From Mammaliicoccus sciuri (GTDB lineage Bacteria > Bacillota > Bacilli > Staphylococcales > Staphylococcaceae): a stretch of 64,000 nucleotides of DNA. The stretch spans positions 1-64,000 of the forward strand of contig NZ_PPQD01000002.1 of NCBI RefSeq assembly GCF_002901825.1, in the 5' to 3' direction. Of the stretch, positions 42,314 to 51,912 are shown piece by piece. Positions within the stretch are counted from its first letter, which is position 1. Every line of letters starts with the position of its first letter. The position numbers and the translations under genes are program-made. The notes under the pieces were generated by a model. That model ran no database searches. It was given only the letters and a program-made list of their open reading frames with translations, and was not told where the DNA came from.

Positions 42314-43057
42314 TTATTTAGGGGTAATAGCAAATGCGCGGACAGGGAATCCGGGTGCATTTTTAGGTTTAGGGCTAATGGCTAATATAACTGAACCACG
42401 AGTTGGTAGTTCGTCTAATCCGGTTAACAGTTCTATTTGAAAAGTATCTAAACCAAGTACGTATCGTTCACCGACAATGTCATTATTTTTACGGATGTCT
42501 ACTGAAGCATCAGTATCAAATGTTTCATGTCCGATTGACTTGATCTTTCTCTCTTCAAACAAGTATTTAAGTGCGTCTAATGACCATCCTGGGAGATGTT
42601 CATGACCATCATTGTCTTTGTTCTCAAATTGCTCTTTATCTGGCCATTTCTTTGACCAGTCACTTCTAAATGCGACAAACGTTCCACTTTCAATTGGTCC
42701 ATTTTCAGATTCCCATTGAAGAATGTGTTCTTTAGTTAGTCTGAAATCTGAATCTTGGGCTACTTCTTTTGAGAAATCTAACACGATTAAAGGTAAGACT
42801 GTTTCTTGTAAACCGAGTTCATGTAAATATCGTTTATGTTCTACAAAATGTATAGGTGCATCTATATGCGTGCCATATTGTGTAGGAAATTGCCATGATT
42901 GGGCAAAGAAACCGTCATCTTTAACTTTATATAATGTTTTTGTTTCTGCATTTTCAAAAGCTGAAAAATGTGGAGATTCTGAATCAAATGTATGCGTTAA
43001 ATCTACCCATTTATATTCTTTCAGTTGATTTAGCGAGTTCCATAATGGATATGACAT
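42314..43057 (-). CDS. Cyclase family (kynurenine formamidase-like) hydrolase
   Basis: This 247-residue metal-dependent hydrolase of the PF04199 type has the metal-binding motif QYGTHIDAPIHF near residue 60, with SIGHETFDTDAS later. Relatives include kynurenine formamidase, isatin hydrolase and uncharacterised cyclases. It starts 16 bp after the metE stop codon and is therefore probably the last gene of the T-box-controlled methionine operon. No tryptophan-degradation genes are nearby, so the kynurenine role is not supported by context. Confidence 0.85.
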   Translation of the reverse strand: MSYPLWNSLNQLKEYKWVDLTHTFDSESPHFSAFENAETKTLYKVKDDGFFAQSWQFPTQYGTHIDAPIHFVEHKRYLHELGLQETVLPLIVLDFSKEVAQDSDFRLTKEHILQWESENGPIESGTFVAFRSDWSKKWPDKEQFENKDNDGHEHLPGWSLDALKYLFEERKIKSIGHETFDTDASVDIRKNNDIVGERYVLGLDTFQIELLTGLDELPTRGSVILAISPKPKNAPGFPVRAFAITPK

Positions 43058-43073
43058 AACATCACCTCATTTA

Positions 43074-45320
43074 TTAGTTAGGTTGTTTAACTGTATTGTC
43101 TTGACGTAATTTTTCTACTGAATTTACTAATACAGTTAAAGCTTGTTTTACTTCTTCTTCTTGTCTTGTCTTCAATCCGCAATCAGGGTTTACCCAGAAT
43201 AGAGAACGGTCAATTTCTTGAAGTGCTCTATCGATTGCAACTGTAATTTCTTCTTCTGTAGGTATACGAGGGCTATGAATATCATATACACCTAAACCGA
43301 TACCTAAGTCATATGTGATATCTTCAAAATCTTTGATTAAGTCACCATGACTTCTTGAAGTTTCGATTGAGATAACATCAGCATCTAATGATTTGATTGC
43401 ATGGATGATTTGACCAAATTGTGAGTAGCACATATGTGTATGAATTTGTGTTGAATCTTGTACTGAAGAAGTTGATAATCTGAATGAATGTACAGCTTTA
43501 TTTAAATAATCTTCATGGTATTCAGAACGTAAAGGTAAGCCTTCGCGCAATGCAGGTTCGTCTACTTGGATGACTTTAATACCCGCTTCTTCAAGTGCTA
43601 GAACTTCTTCATTAATGGCTAATGCGATTTGATCTTGAACTTCGCTACGTGGGATATCCACACGTTCGAATGACCAGTTTAAGATTGTAACTGGACCTGT
43701 AAGCATACCTTTAACAGGTTTGTCAGTTAAACTTTGAGCATATAATGTCTCTTTAACTGTTAATGGTGCTGTCCATTTAACATCTCCGTAAATGATTGGT
43801 GGCTTAACGGCACGAGAACCATATGATTGAACCCAACCAAACTTAGTTACTAAGAATCCGTTTAGCTTTTCACCGAAGAATTCAACCATGTCATTACGTT
43901 CAAATTCACCGTGTACTAATACGTCTAATCCAATTTCTTCTTGAATTTCAATCCAACGTTTAATTTCATTTTGTACGAATTCTTCGTATTTTTCATCTGA
44001 AATACGATTGTTTTTCCAATCAGCACGGTATTTACGTACTTCTCTTGATTGAGGGAATGAACCAATCGTTGTTGTTGGTAAGTCTGGTAAATTTAATACT
44101 TGATCTTGTAAGACTTTTCTTTCTTTAAATGGTGTTGTACGTTCTGATTTAACTGAATCATAGTCATATTCTAGTTGTTTGAATGATTGACTTTCAAAGC
44201 GTTCATATTGCGCTTTTAATTCGTTATATAAAGTGTCATCATTTTCGTTAAATAATTGTTTTAAAGCATATAGTTCGTCTAATTTTTCAGTCGCAAAGCT
44301 TAAACCTTCACGAACTGAGTCGTCTAATGTTTCTTCTTCTAAAGTAACTGGTACATGTAATAATGAAGAAGATGGTTGAATAACTAATTCATCTGTATAA
44401 GATTGTAATGTTTCGATTAAAGCTTTCTTCTCTTCAATATTAGTTGACCAAACATTTCTACCATCAACGATACCAGCGAATAAAGCTTTTTCTTTAGGGA
44501 ATAAGCCATCCTTGATTTGTTGTAAGTTAAAGCCATTGTCATGTACAAAATCTAAACCGAAACCATAGACTGGTAGTTGACCAATAAAGTTTAAATCTAC
44601 GCGTTCGAAATATGTTTGTAAGACAAGTTTCGCAGCAGGTGCCGCTTCGTTAAAGAATTCATATGCTTCTTTCGTAATATCTTGAAGATCAGCTGCACCG
44701 TCTGTTACTAGAATTGGCTCATCTACTTGGATGTATTCAGCGCCAGCATTAGTTAATTGCTCGAATACTTCTTTATATAATGGTAAAAGTGTTCTTACTT
44801 TTTCGTCGAAACTTTGGTCGCCACCTTTAGATAATGCTACGTATGTAACAGGTCCAAGAATAACTGGATGAGATGTTACACCAACTTCTTTAGAAAAGTT
44901 GAATTTCTCAAGTAACACATTGTTATTTAATTGAGGTGACACGTTGTCCCATTCAGGTACGATGTAGTGGTAGTTTGTGTTGAACCATTTGATTAACGCA
45001 CTTGCAACATGATCTTTGTTACCACGTGCAATATCGAATAATAAATCGTCATCTACAGGACGTCCTTGGAAACGTTCTGGAATAATGTTAAATAGTAATG
45101 ATGTATCTAACACGTGGTCATATAGTGAGAAATCACCAGTAGGGATATGATCAACATGATGGTCTTTCTGAATTGTTAAAATTTCTTTGTGTAAATCCTG
45201 CAACGTTTGATCTAATTCGGCTTTATCTATTTTTTTAGCCCAGTAACTTTCGATGGCTTTTTTCCATTCTCTTTTCTTACCTAGTCTTGGGAATCCTAAA
45301 TTTGATGTTTTAATTGTCAT
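43074..45320 (-). CDS. metE: Cobalamin-independent methionine synthase
   Basis: Transfers the methyl group of 5-methyl-THF-polyglutamate to homocysteine. The 748-residue protein is a full two-barrel MetE: N-terminal [38 protein letters not shown] at the start of the second barrel, [15 protein letters not shown], and the zinc ligands in [10 protein letters not shown] and NPDCGLKTR. It overlaps the metF fusion gene by four bases, so the two enzymes that make and use methyl-THF are coexpressed. Confidence 0.97.
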   Translation of the reverse strand: MTIKTSNLGFPRLGKKREWKKAIESYWAKKIDKAELDQTLQDLHKEILTIQKDHHVDHIPTGDFSLYDHVLDTSLLFNIIPERFQGRPVDDDLLFDIARGNKDHVASALIKWFNTNYHYIVPEWDNVSPQLNNNVLLEKFNFSKEVGVTSHPVILGPVTYVALSKGGDQSFDEKVRTLLPLYKEVFEQLTNAGAEYIQVDEPILVTDGAADLQDITKEAYEFFNEAAPAAKLVLQTYFERVDLNFIGQLPVYGFGLDFVHDNGFNLQQIKDGLFPKEKALFAGIVDGRNVWSTNIEEKKALIETLQSYTDELVIQPSSSLLHVPVTLEEETLDDSVREGLSFATEKLDELYALKQLFNENDDTLYNELKAQYERFESQSFKQLEYDYDSVKSERTTPFKERKVLQDQVLNLPDLPTTTIGSFPQSREVRKYRADWKNNRISDEKYEEFVQNEIKRWIEIQEEIGLDVLVHGEFERNDMVEFFGEKLNGFLVTKFGWVQSYGSRAVKPPIIYGDVKWTAPLTVKETLYAQSLTDKPVKGMLTGPVTILNWSFERVDIPRSEVQDQIALAINEEVLALEEAGIKVIQVDEPALREGLPLRSEYHEDYLNKAVHSFRLSTSSVQDSTQIHTHMCYSQFGQIIHAIKSLDADVISIETSRSHGDLIKDFEDITYDLGIGLGVYDIHSPRIPTEEEITVAIDRALQEIDRSLFWVNPDCGLKTRQEEEVKQALTVLVNSVEKLRQDNTVKQPN

Positions 45321-47155
45321 AATATTGCCTCCTTGGTTTGTGTTCCAGTTTTTAGTTGTGAATAATTTGCTAATTCAACTGTTAAATCATATTTTAAAAA
45401 TGGTGTAACTAAGTACAAGCCATTAAAATATTGGTGTACTGCATCAATCAATTGTTTACTCAAATTAATACTGAGCTCTCTTGTTGCATCTCTGTCATCT
45501 TTGACTTTTTCAAAGGCGTTTAGCACCGTATCTGATAGTTTAATACCAGGTACTTCGTTGTGTAAGAAGAGTGCGTTATTGTAATTCGTAATTGGCATAA
45601 TACCAATGAAAATCGGCGCTTCTATATGTTTAGTTGCTTCATATATTTCTTTAACTCTTTCAGGTTCATAAATCGGTTGTGTAATAAAGTATTCCATTCC
45701 AGATTCAATCTTTTTTTCTAATCTTTTGACTGCTGGCTCTAGTCGTCTTACATTTGGATTGAATGCACCTGCAACAGAGAAGTTCGTATTGCTTCTCAAT
45801 GTGTCTCCATCGGCGTTTATACCTTGATTAAACTGAGTAATGATTTCAGCTAATCCGCTAGAATTAACGTCGAATACACTTGTTGCGCCAGGGAAGTTAC
45901 CCACTTTAGAGGGGTCGCCCGTAATCGTTAAGATGTCATTAATACCAAGTAATGAAAGGCCCATTAGGTGAGATTGCAAGCCGATTAAGTTTCTATCACG
46001 GCAAGCTAAGTGTACGAGTGGTCTAATTTTATATTTTTGTTTAATGACACTTGCTGCGGCAATGTTAGAAATTCTTACACTCGCTAATGAATTATCAGCA
46101 AGCGTGACCGCATCTACACCTGCATCTTCAAGGGCTTGTATCCCATCGAAAAATTTATTCGTATCTAAATGTTTAGGTGTGTCTAATTCAACAATAACGG
46201 CTGGTCTTTGTTGAACAAGCTCTTTAATACTAGGTTCTTCTTTATTTTGCTTTTTGTACTGTTTTGTTTCGATTGGTATAACATTTTTATGCTTGATAGG
46301 CTTTAAATCTTTGACGACATTCTTTATTTTTTTAATATGTTCCGGTGTAGTACCACAACATCCACCTATTAATCTGACGCCTTGGTTAACGAGCTCTTTA
46401 GCTGCATCTGAAAAGTAATCTGAGTTGTTATTGTATTTCAAGTCGTTGTCTTCTAAATCCAGTAAACTTGCATTTGGATAACATGAAAGGTAAGCATGAT
46501 CAGGTAAGTCAATATGTTTAAATGTCTTAATCATATGGTATGGACCGTGATGACAATTTAAACCAACGACATCTGCACCGGCGTTCACTAATGTTTCTAA
46601 TGCATCTGGTATAGGTGTGCCATTTCTCAAATAATTTGTATTACTAGCTGTTAGTTGAGCAATAATCGGAATGTCGTATCTTGCTTTTGTATCTTTTAAG
46701 ACAGCAAGTAATTCTTCTAAATCGTAGTATGTTTCAAATAAAATACCATCTACACCTTCATTAACAAGTGTTTCAATTTGAATCTCTGTGTGATATTGAA
46801 TAGCTTCAATTGATAAGTTACTCTTTTTGATATTACGAAAACCGCCTACCGTACCTAGAATAAACGTATGGTCGTTGCTCGCTCTTTTAGCAATTTGAAC
46901 AGCTTCTCGATGAATTTCTTTTACGCGATGTTCTAAATTAAAATCTTGAAGCTTCTCAAAATTTGCACCATACGTGTTTGTTTGAATAATATCTGCACCA
47001 GCTTCAATATATGAACGGTGAATTTGTTCTATCTTGTTAGGATGTGTCAAATTATAACTTTCTGGGCAAGTATCCAATCCTTCAGAGTAGAGGATGGTTC
47101 CAATTGCTCCGTCAGCTAATAAAATTTGGTTCTTTAACGCTTCTTTTAGACTCAT
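45317..47155 (-). CDS. Bifunctional homocysteine S-methyltransferase / methylenetetrahydrofolate reductase (YitJ type)
   Basis: This 612-residue fusion has an N-terminal homocysteine S-methyltransferase barrel (about 1-290) with zinc-ligand motifs GLNCHHGP and [10 protein letters not shown]. The C-terminal part is a MetF-type reductase (about 320-600) with [35 protein letters not shown] and [10 protein letters not shown]. It supplies methyl-THF to MetE and may methylate homocysteine itself. The start at 47155 follows a perfect AAAGGAGG and overlaps the end of metC by 44 bp. It corresponds to the metF gene of staphylococcal metICFE operons. Confidence 0.94.
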   Translation of the reverse strand: MSLKEALKNQILLADGAIGTILYSEGLDTCPESYNLTHPNKIEQIHRSYIEAGADIIQTNTYGANFEKLQDFNLEHRVKEIHREAVQIAKRASNDHTFILGTVGGFRNIKKSNLSIEAIQYHTEIQIETLVNEGVDGILFETYYDLEELLAVLKDTKARYDIPIIAQLTASNTNYLRNGTPIPDALETLVNAGADVVGLNCHHGPYHMIKTFKHIDLPDHAYLSCYPNASLLDLEDNDLKYNNNSDYFSDAAKELVNQGVRLIGGCCGTTPEHIKKIKNVVKDLKPIKHKNVIPIETKQYKKQNKEEPSIKELVQQRPAVIVELDTPKHLDTNKFFDGIQALEDAGVDAVTLADNSLASVRISNIAAASVIKQKYKIRPLVHLACRDRNLIGLQSHLMGLSLLGINDILTITGDPSKVGNFPGATSVFDVNSSGLAEIITQFNQGINADGDTLRSNTNFSVAGAFNPNVRRLEPAVKRLEKKIESGMEYFITQPIYEPERVKEIYEATKHIEAPIFIGIMPITNYNNALFLHNEVPGIKLSDTVLNAFEKVKDDRDATRELSINLSKQLIDAVHQYFNGLYLVTPFLKYDLTVELANYSQLKTGTQTKEAIL

Positions 47156-48284
47156 ATGTAGCCTCCTTTAATGCCCAATCGATATCTGTAATCAATTCTT
47201 TGACATCTTCTAAGCCGACTGACAATCTAAATAATCCGTTAGTGATACCACGTTTAGCTCTCACTTCTTCAGGGATGGCTGCGTGACTCATTGTAGCTGG
47301 GTGAGAAAGAATCGTTTCTACACCACCTAAGCTTACAGATACAAGTGGGATATTAAGATGGTCAACAAATGCTTGTGCTTTTGATTCATCTTTAAGTCTG
47401 AATCCGAGCACGGCACCGCCATTTTTAGCTTGTCTTAAATGTGTGTCATTTGTGATTGGATAATAGACTGTTTCAATTGCTTCATTATCGATTAAATATC
47501 TATAAATTTGTTCTGTGTTATAAACAGATTGTTTAAATCTAATTGGTAATGTCTTTAAATGTTTAGCAAGTGTCCAAGAATCATAAACACTTAATCCTGA
47601 ACCTGTACCATTTTGAATAAGGTAAATTTCATTTTTAAGTTCTGGGTCATTCACGACTACTGCTCCAGCTATGAGGTCACTGTGACCACCTAAGAATTTT
47701 GTAGCTGAATGAACGACGATGTCAGCACCTAGTTTCAATGGTGATTGTCCTAACGGTGTCATAAATGTATTATCGACAGCTAATAGTGCGTCGTGTTTAC
47801 GTGCAATTTGGCTAACTCCATCAATATCTGTCACTTTAAAGAGTGGGTTAGAAGGTGTTTCAACATAGATCAATTTCGTATTATCTTGAACAGCTTCTTT
47901 GATATTTTGTAAGTCTGTTTGATCGACAGTTGTAAATTCTATTTCAAATTTCTTAAGAATTTGTTCAGTTAGTCTGAACGTTCCGCCGTAAACATCATCT
48001 GGAAGAATCACGTGGTCTCCTGGTTTCAATGTTAAGAAGACAGCTGTTATTGCAGCAATTCCTGAACTAAATGCAAATCCGTAATTACCGCCTTCTAAAT
48101 CTGCTAACTTTTCTTCAAGTAACTTTCTATTAGGGTTACCACTGCGTGCATAGTCAAATTCTTGATTGCCCCCTAAAGTTTCTTGATGGTAAGTCGATGA
48201 ATAGTATAATGGTTGATTGCTTGATAAGTGCTCGTTACCTCTAGTGGAATCCAATATTAAAGACGTTTCTTTTGAATAGCTCAT
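47112..48284 (-). CDS. metC: Cystathionine beta-lyase (PLP, Cys/Met metabolism family)
   Basis: Cleaves cystathionine to homocysteine, pyruvate and ammonia. The 390-residue protein carries the PLP-lysine motif VVHSATKFLGGHSDLIAGAVV near residue 200, YARSGNPNRKLLEEKLADLEGG and the closing RLSVGLEDVKELITDI. The start overlaps the metI stop by four bases. Beta-lyase rather than gamma-lyase activity is assigned from operon position; sequence alone does not separate the subfamilies by eye. Confidence 0.92.
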   Translation of the reverse strand: MSYSKETSLILDSTRGNEHLSSNQPLYYSSTYHQETLGGNQEFDYARSGNPNRKLLEEKLADLEGGNYGFAFSSGIAAITAVFLTLKPGDHVILPDDVYGGTFRLTEQILKKFEIEFTTVDQTDLQNIKEAVQDNTKLIYVETPSNPLFKVTDIDGVSQIARKHDALLAVDNTFMTPLGQSPLKLGADIVVHSATKFLGGHSDLIAGAVVVNDPELKNEIYLIQNGTGSGLSVYDSWTLAKHLKTLPIRFKQSVYNTEQIYRYLIDNEAIETVYYPITNDTHLRQAKNGGAVLGFRLKDESKAQAFVDHLNIPLVSVSLGGVETILSHPATMSHAAIPEEVRAKRGITNGLFRLSVGLEDVKELITDIDWALKEATYESKRSVKEPNFIS

Positions 48285-49387
48285 ATTGACACTCCTTCTT
48301 TTCTTGAATTTTTTAAGGCTTGTAGTATGTCTTCGTAAATATCTTCGTAATCTTCTATTCCAATAGATAAACGGAGTAAATATTCATCAATACCGCGTTT
48401 ATCTTTTTCTTCATCTGCCATATCTACATGTGTTTGTGTATATGGGAAAGTGATAAATGTTTCAGTACCGCCAAGACTTTCAGCAAATATACATAATTTA
48501 ATATTTTGTAAGAAGCTATCAACGCTATATGCATTGTTTAAACGGATACTTAACATTCCGGTTTGACCTGAGTAAAGGACTTCATCAATGCTTTCAACAG
48601 ATTGTAGTGAATGTGCTAACTTTTGAGCATTTTCAGTAGAACGGTCAAGTCGTAAATGTAATGTCTTTAAGCCTCTCAGTAATAAATAACTATCGAATGG
48701 TGAAAGGGTTGCACCGATCATATTATGAAATTGGCCAAGCACTTCACCTAAGTAGTCATCTGATACAGTGACAATGCCAGCTAACACATCATTATGACCA
48801 CTTATGTACTTTGTAGCAGAATGTAAGACGATGTCAGCACCGTCTTTTAAAGGTGTTGATAAGTATGGTGTTAAGAACGTGTTATCTATAATCGTTAATA
48901 TATTTCTTGCTTGTGCAATTTCATATAAAGGATTTAAATCTACTGAGAACATTAACGGATTTGATATGGGTTCAATAAAGAATGCACGTGTATGTTCATT
49001 AATAGATGCGTTTACTTCATCAATATTTGAAAAGTCTATGTACTTAAATTTGATGTTGTATTGTTTTTCATAAAATTCAAATAATCTAAATGTGCCACCA
49101 TATAAGTCGAATGACACTAAGATTTCATCATTTGGTTTAAATAAGTTACAAACTAATTGGATACTAGCCATACCACTTGATGTTGCAAATGAGTATTTAC
49201 CACCTTCAAGTTTGGCAAATGCATCTTCAAAGTTTGAGCGAGTTGGATTTTTTGTTCTTGTATAATCAAAACCAGTCGAACAACCTAATTTTTCATGTTG
49301 ATAGGCTGTAGAAAGATAAATTGGGTTTGTAGTAGCCCCAGTATGGTCTTTAGTTAATGAAATTTGAGCGAGTTGAGTAGATTTCAT
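48281..49387 (-). CDS. metI: Cystathionine gamma-synthase / O-acyl-homoserine thiolase
   Basis: Joins acetyl- (or acyl-) homoserine with cysteine to give cystathionine. The 368-residue PLP enzyme has YTRTKNPTRSNFEDAFAKLEGG, the lysine motif VLHSATKYISGHNDVLAG and RLSIGIEDYEDIYEDIL. It is the first gene of metI-metC-metF-metE, downstream of a Met T-box. Its acyl-homoserine substrate would come from MetX, whose gene at 8.8 kb is under separate SAM riboswitch control. Confidence 0.93.
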   Translation of the reverse strand: MKSTQLAQISLTKDHTGATTNPIYLSTAYQHEKLGCSTGFDYTRTKNPTRSNFEDAFAKLEGGKYSFATSSGMASIQLVCNLFKPNDEILVSFDLYGGTFRLFEFYEKQYNIKFKYIDFSNIDEVNASINEHTRAFFIEPISNPLMFSVDLNPLYEIAQARNILTIIDNTFLTPYLSTPLKDGADIVLHSATKYISGHNDVLAGIVTVSDDYLGEVLGQFHNMIGATLSPFDSYLLLRGLKTLHLRLDRSTENAQKLAHSLQSVESIDEVLYSGQTGMLSIRLNNAYSVDSFLQNIKLCIFAESLGGTETFITFPYTQTHVDMADEEKDKRGIDEYLLRLSIGIEDYEDIYEDILQALKNSRKEGVSI

Positions 49388-49420
49388 AATAGCCTTCCTC
49401 CCTAATGAATTTAAAAATAA

Positions 49421-49740
49421 AAATAAAAAAAGCTTCCGTCCTTTAAACCCGAAATAAATCGGATGTAAAGGACGAAAGCTTAGCTCGCGGTACCACCTTT
49501 GTTCGCAATGACATTACTGACATTACCTCTATAAGTACGAGTCTCTTACAAGAAGATATAATGGCAGTAAAATTGGTGAACAAATTCCAGTACGCCATCA
49601 TCGCTAAAGAGACTTTAATACTGTATCGCTATAACGGGCGATCCCGTTGACACCTCAATATCGATGCCACCACTCCAAGGCCATTTTCAATCTTTCTTTC
49701 AATGTCCCCTTTCAGCAAATGGGAACTCTCTGATGATTGC
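49421..49740 (-). promoter_or_regulatory. Methionine T-box riboswitch with terminator
   Basis: The minus strand carries CAGAGAGTTCC near the 5' end, an ATG in GAAAATGGCC as a possible specifier, the T-box AAAGGTGGTACCGCG (49486-49500) and then a 16-bp terminator stem (49430-49445 with 49466-49481, one mismatch), followed by a T run. The leader is long, over 300 nt, as known for staphylococcal met leaders. Uncharged initiator-type tRNA-Met would relieve termination; I did not prove the stem I fold. Confidence 0.93.
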
Positions 49741-49801
49741 AGTGTAAGATTTACTTTCCTTTTTATCGTGATTTTATTTGTTTTCGTTGTTGATATATTA
49801 C

Positions 49802-49830
49802 ACAATACTATGCGTATATTTTTTTGTCAA
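49802..49830 (-). promoter_or_regulatory. Promoter of the methionine operon
   Basis: A perfect -35 TTGACA (49825-49830) and TATTGT (49802-49807) are 17 nt apart on the minus strand, about 60 bp upstream of the T-box leader body. Confidence 0.75.
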
Positions 49831-49896
49831 CAACTTTTCTGAATATTTTAATTTATCGCTCAACTTTTCTTTTGTGCATATCCCTTTCAAAATTGT

Positions 49897-49902
49897 TATA
49901 AT
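49897..49902 (+). promoter_or_regulatory. -10 box of the parB promoter
   Basis: TATAAT lies 54 bp upstream of the parB ATG; the -35 candidate TTGTGC is 19 nt away and weak. The parS site follows 10 bp downstream. Confidence 0.5.
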
Positions 49903-49912
49903 CTAATTTGGA

Positions 49913-49928
49913 TGTTTTACGTGAAACA
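49913..49928. promoter_or_regulatory. parS centromere site
   Basis: TGTTTTACGTGAAACA differs at one base from the Bacillus parS consensus TGTTTCACGTGAAACA. It lies between the -10 box and the parB start, so ParB should both load here to organise the origin and possibly limit its own synthesis. Confidence 0.9.
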
Positions 49929-49955
49929 TACGAGAATAAATAACGTGGTGATGAA

Positions 49956-50792
49956 ATGAAAGAAAGAAATCAAGCATTAACAGATAAGATTTCTTATAAC
50001 CATAGTCATGATAAAATTGTTGAACTTCCTTTAGAAAAATTAAGAAGGAATCCGTATCAACCGAGAGATTATTTTGATGAAGAAGCTTTGAGAGATTTAA
50101 CTCAGTCTATTTCACAGCATGGTGTGTTGCAACCTATCGTCGTAAGAGAAACGATAAAAGGTTACGACATCGTAGTAGGTGAAAGAAGATTTAGAGCAAG
50201 TCAATTAGCTAACAAAGATTCAGTACCGGCAATCATTAAAAATTTAACCGATGAAGAAATGTTAGAACTTGCTATTATAGAGAATCTTCAACGTGAAAAT
50301 TTAAAACCTCTAGAAGAAGCAAAAAGTTATGCGACGATGATGGAAGAACTGAACTTAAAACAACAAGACGTAGCAGATAGATTAGGGAAATCAAGATCAT
50401 ACATTGCAAATGTCTTAAGGTTGCTCAACTTACCACCAAGTGTAAAAAATTTAATCAACGAAGAAAAAATATCAAGTGCACATGGTAGAACATTACTTGG
50501 TTTAGATAAGAAACATCAATTAGATCAAGTGGCTAAAAAAGTTGTAAAAGAACATATGAGTGTTAGAGCATTAGAAGAATATATTAAACAGTTAAATGCT
50601 CATGGCCAAGACAAGAAAAAGAAATCCAAACAACCGAAACCTAATTTCTTAGTTAAACATGAATATCAATTAAAAGAAAAGTTTGGAACGAATATTGATA
50701 TTTCTAAGACTAAAAAAGTAGGTAAAATTTCTCTTGAATTTAATTCTGAAGATGAATATAAGAGAATATTAGAATTATTGTTAGAAGAATAA
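49956..50792 (+). CDS. parB: Chromosome partitioning protein ParB (Spo0J)
   Basis: CTP-dependent clamp that loads at parS and recruits condensin. The 278-residue protein has KLRRNPYQPRDYFDEEALRDL, GVLQPIVVRETIKGYDIVVGERRFRA (CTP-binding motifs), ENLQRENLKPLEEA, the helix-turn-helix QQDVADRLGKSRSYIANVLRLL and a C-terminal dimer domain. There is no parA next to it, as in staphylococci. It is followed by mscS after 11 bp. Confidence 0.96.
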   Translation: MKERNQALTDKISYNHSHDKIVELPLEKLRRNPYQPRDYFDEEALRDLTQSISQHGVLQPIVVRETIKGYDIVVGERRFRASQLANKDSVPAIIKNLTDEEMLELAIIENLQRENLKPLEEAKSYATMMEELNLKQQDVADRLGKSRSYIANVLRLLNLPPSVKNLINEEKISSAHGRTLLGLDKKHQLDQVAKKVVKEHMSVRALEEYIKQLNAHGQDKKKKSKQPKPNFLVKHEYQLKEKFGTNIDISKTKKVGKISLEFNSEDEYKRILELLLEE

Positions 50793-50803
50793 GAGGTGTA
50801 AAA

Positions 50804-51688
50804 GTGAATAAGATTATGAACATCATCCATAAATTGATAGACCCATTTATGGATCCAGAAAATTGGCAGAAGTGGATAGAACAAATATTAATCGGTATAT
50901 TCTACATTGTATTAGCTTACATCATTATTAAAGTACTTCACAAAGTTGTAGAGAAATTCTTTACAACGAAATACGGAACTAAGAGGGTAGGGAAGTCTAA
51001 CAAGCGTGCTAAAACAATGGTTAACTTACTACAAAATGTTATTTCCTATGTCGTATGGTTTATAGTTGCGACAACGATTTTAAGCAATTTAGGCATAAGA
51101 GTTGAAAGTATTATTGCTGGTGCCGGTGTTGTAGGGTTAGCAATTGGTTTCGGCGCACAAACTTTAGTGAAAGATGTCATTACGGGCTTCTTTATTATTT
51201 TCGAAAATCAATTTGATGTTGGCGATTATGTAAAAATTAATACAACAGGTACCACTGTTGCGGAAGGTACTGTACAATCAATAGGAATGAGATCTACAAG
51301 AATATTATCATTTGCTGGTGATTTAACAATACTTCCTAATGGTACAATGAATGAGATTGTAAACTTCTCAATTCATAATGGTATGGCTATCGTAGAAATC
51401 CCTGTATCTATTAAAGAAGATTTAGATGAAGTTGAAAGTAAGTTAAATGAATTTTTACCAACAGTTAAAGAAAGATATGAAATATTCATTAAAGATCCTG
51501 AAATTTTAGGTGTAGAAACTGTGACGGCAGGGGAAGCAACGATTAAAATAGCAGGTGAAACAGAACCAAATGAACATGCATCGGGTGCAAGAATCTTAAG
51601 AAGAGAAGTGAAATCTTTCTTCGATAAAGAAGGTATTCAAGCGCCAATTCCAACAATGGTTTCTTATAATCCAAATAACATTCAATAA
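50804..51688 (+). CDS. Small-conductance mechanosensitive channel (MscS family, YkuT-like)
   Basis: This 294-residue protein has three membrane helices (about 27-47, 70-95 and 98-125). The pore helix pattern AGAGVVGLAIGFGAQTLVKD is followed by ENQFDVGDYVKI, the MscS beta domain. It should release solutes on hypo-osmotic shock. The start has AGAGGTG upstream. It is in the conserved parB-mscS-DUF951-ychF-rpsF order. Confidence 0.95.
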   Translation: MNKIMNIIHKLIDPFMDPENWQKWIEQILIGIFYIVLAYIIIKVLHKVVEKFFTTKYGTKRVGKSNKRAKTMVNLLQNVISYVVWFIVATTILSNLGIRVESIIAGAGVVGLAIGFGAQTLVKDVITGFFIIFENQFDVGDYVKINTTGTTVAEGTVQSIGMRSTRILSFAGDLTILPNGTMNEIVNFSIHNGMAIVEIPVSIKEDLDEVESKLNEFLPTVKERYEIFIKDPEILGVETVTAGEATIKIAGETEPNEHASGARILRREVKSFFDKEGIQAPIPTMVSYNPNNIQ

Positions 51689-51711
51689 TCATCTAATCGG
51701 GAGGCAAAAAT

Positions 51712-51909
51712 ATGATCAAATCATATGAGTTAAATGATATCGTTGAAATGAAAAAACAACACGCATGTGGGTATAATAGATTTAAAATTATAAGACTCGG
51801 TGCAGATGTTAGAATAAAGTGTGAAGAATGTTCTCGAAGTATCATGCTACCAAGACAAGAGTTTAATAAAAAAATTAAAAAAATATTAGTAAAAGGACAA
51901 GGTGAATAA
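51712..51909 (+). CDS. DUF951 family protein
   Basis: This 65-residue protein has ELNDIVEMKKQHACGYNRFKI and CEECSRSIMLPRQEFNKKIKKI; the C-X(n)-CEEC cysteines suggest a small zinc-ribbon-like fold typical of DUF951. GGGAGG precedes the start. It lies three bases before ychF, a neighbour kept across Firmicutes, but no function has been assigned. Confidence 0.9.
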   Translation: MIKSYELNDIVEMKKQHACGYNRFKIIRLGADVRIKCEECSRSIMLPRQEFNKKIKKILVKGQGE

Positions 51910-51912
51910 AAT

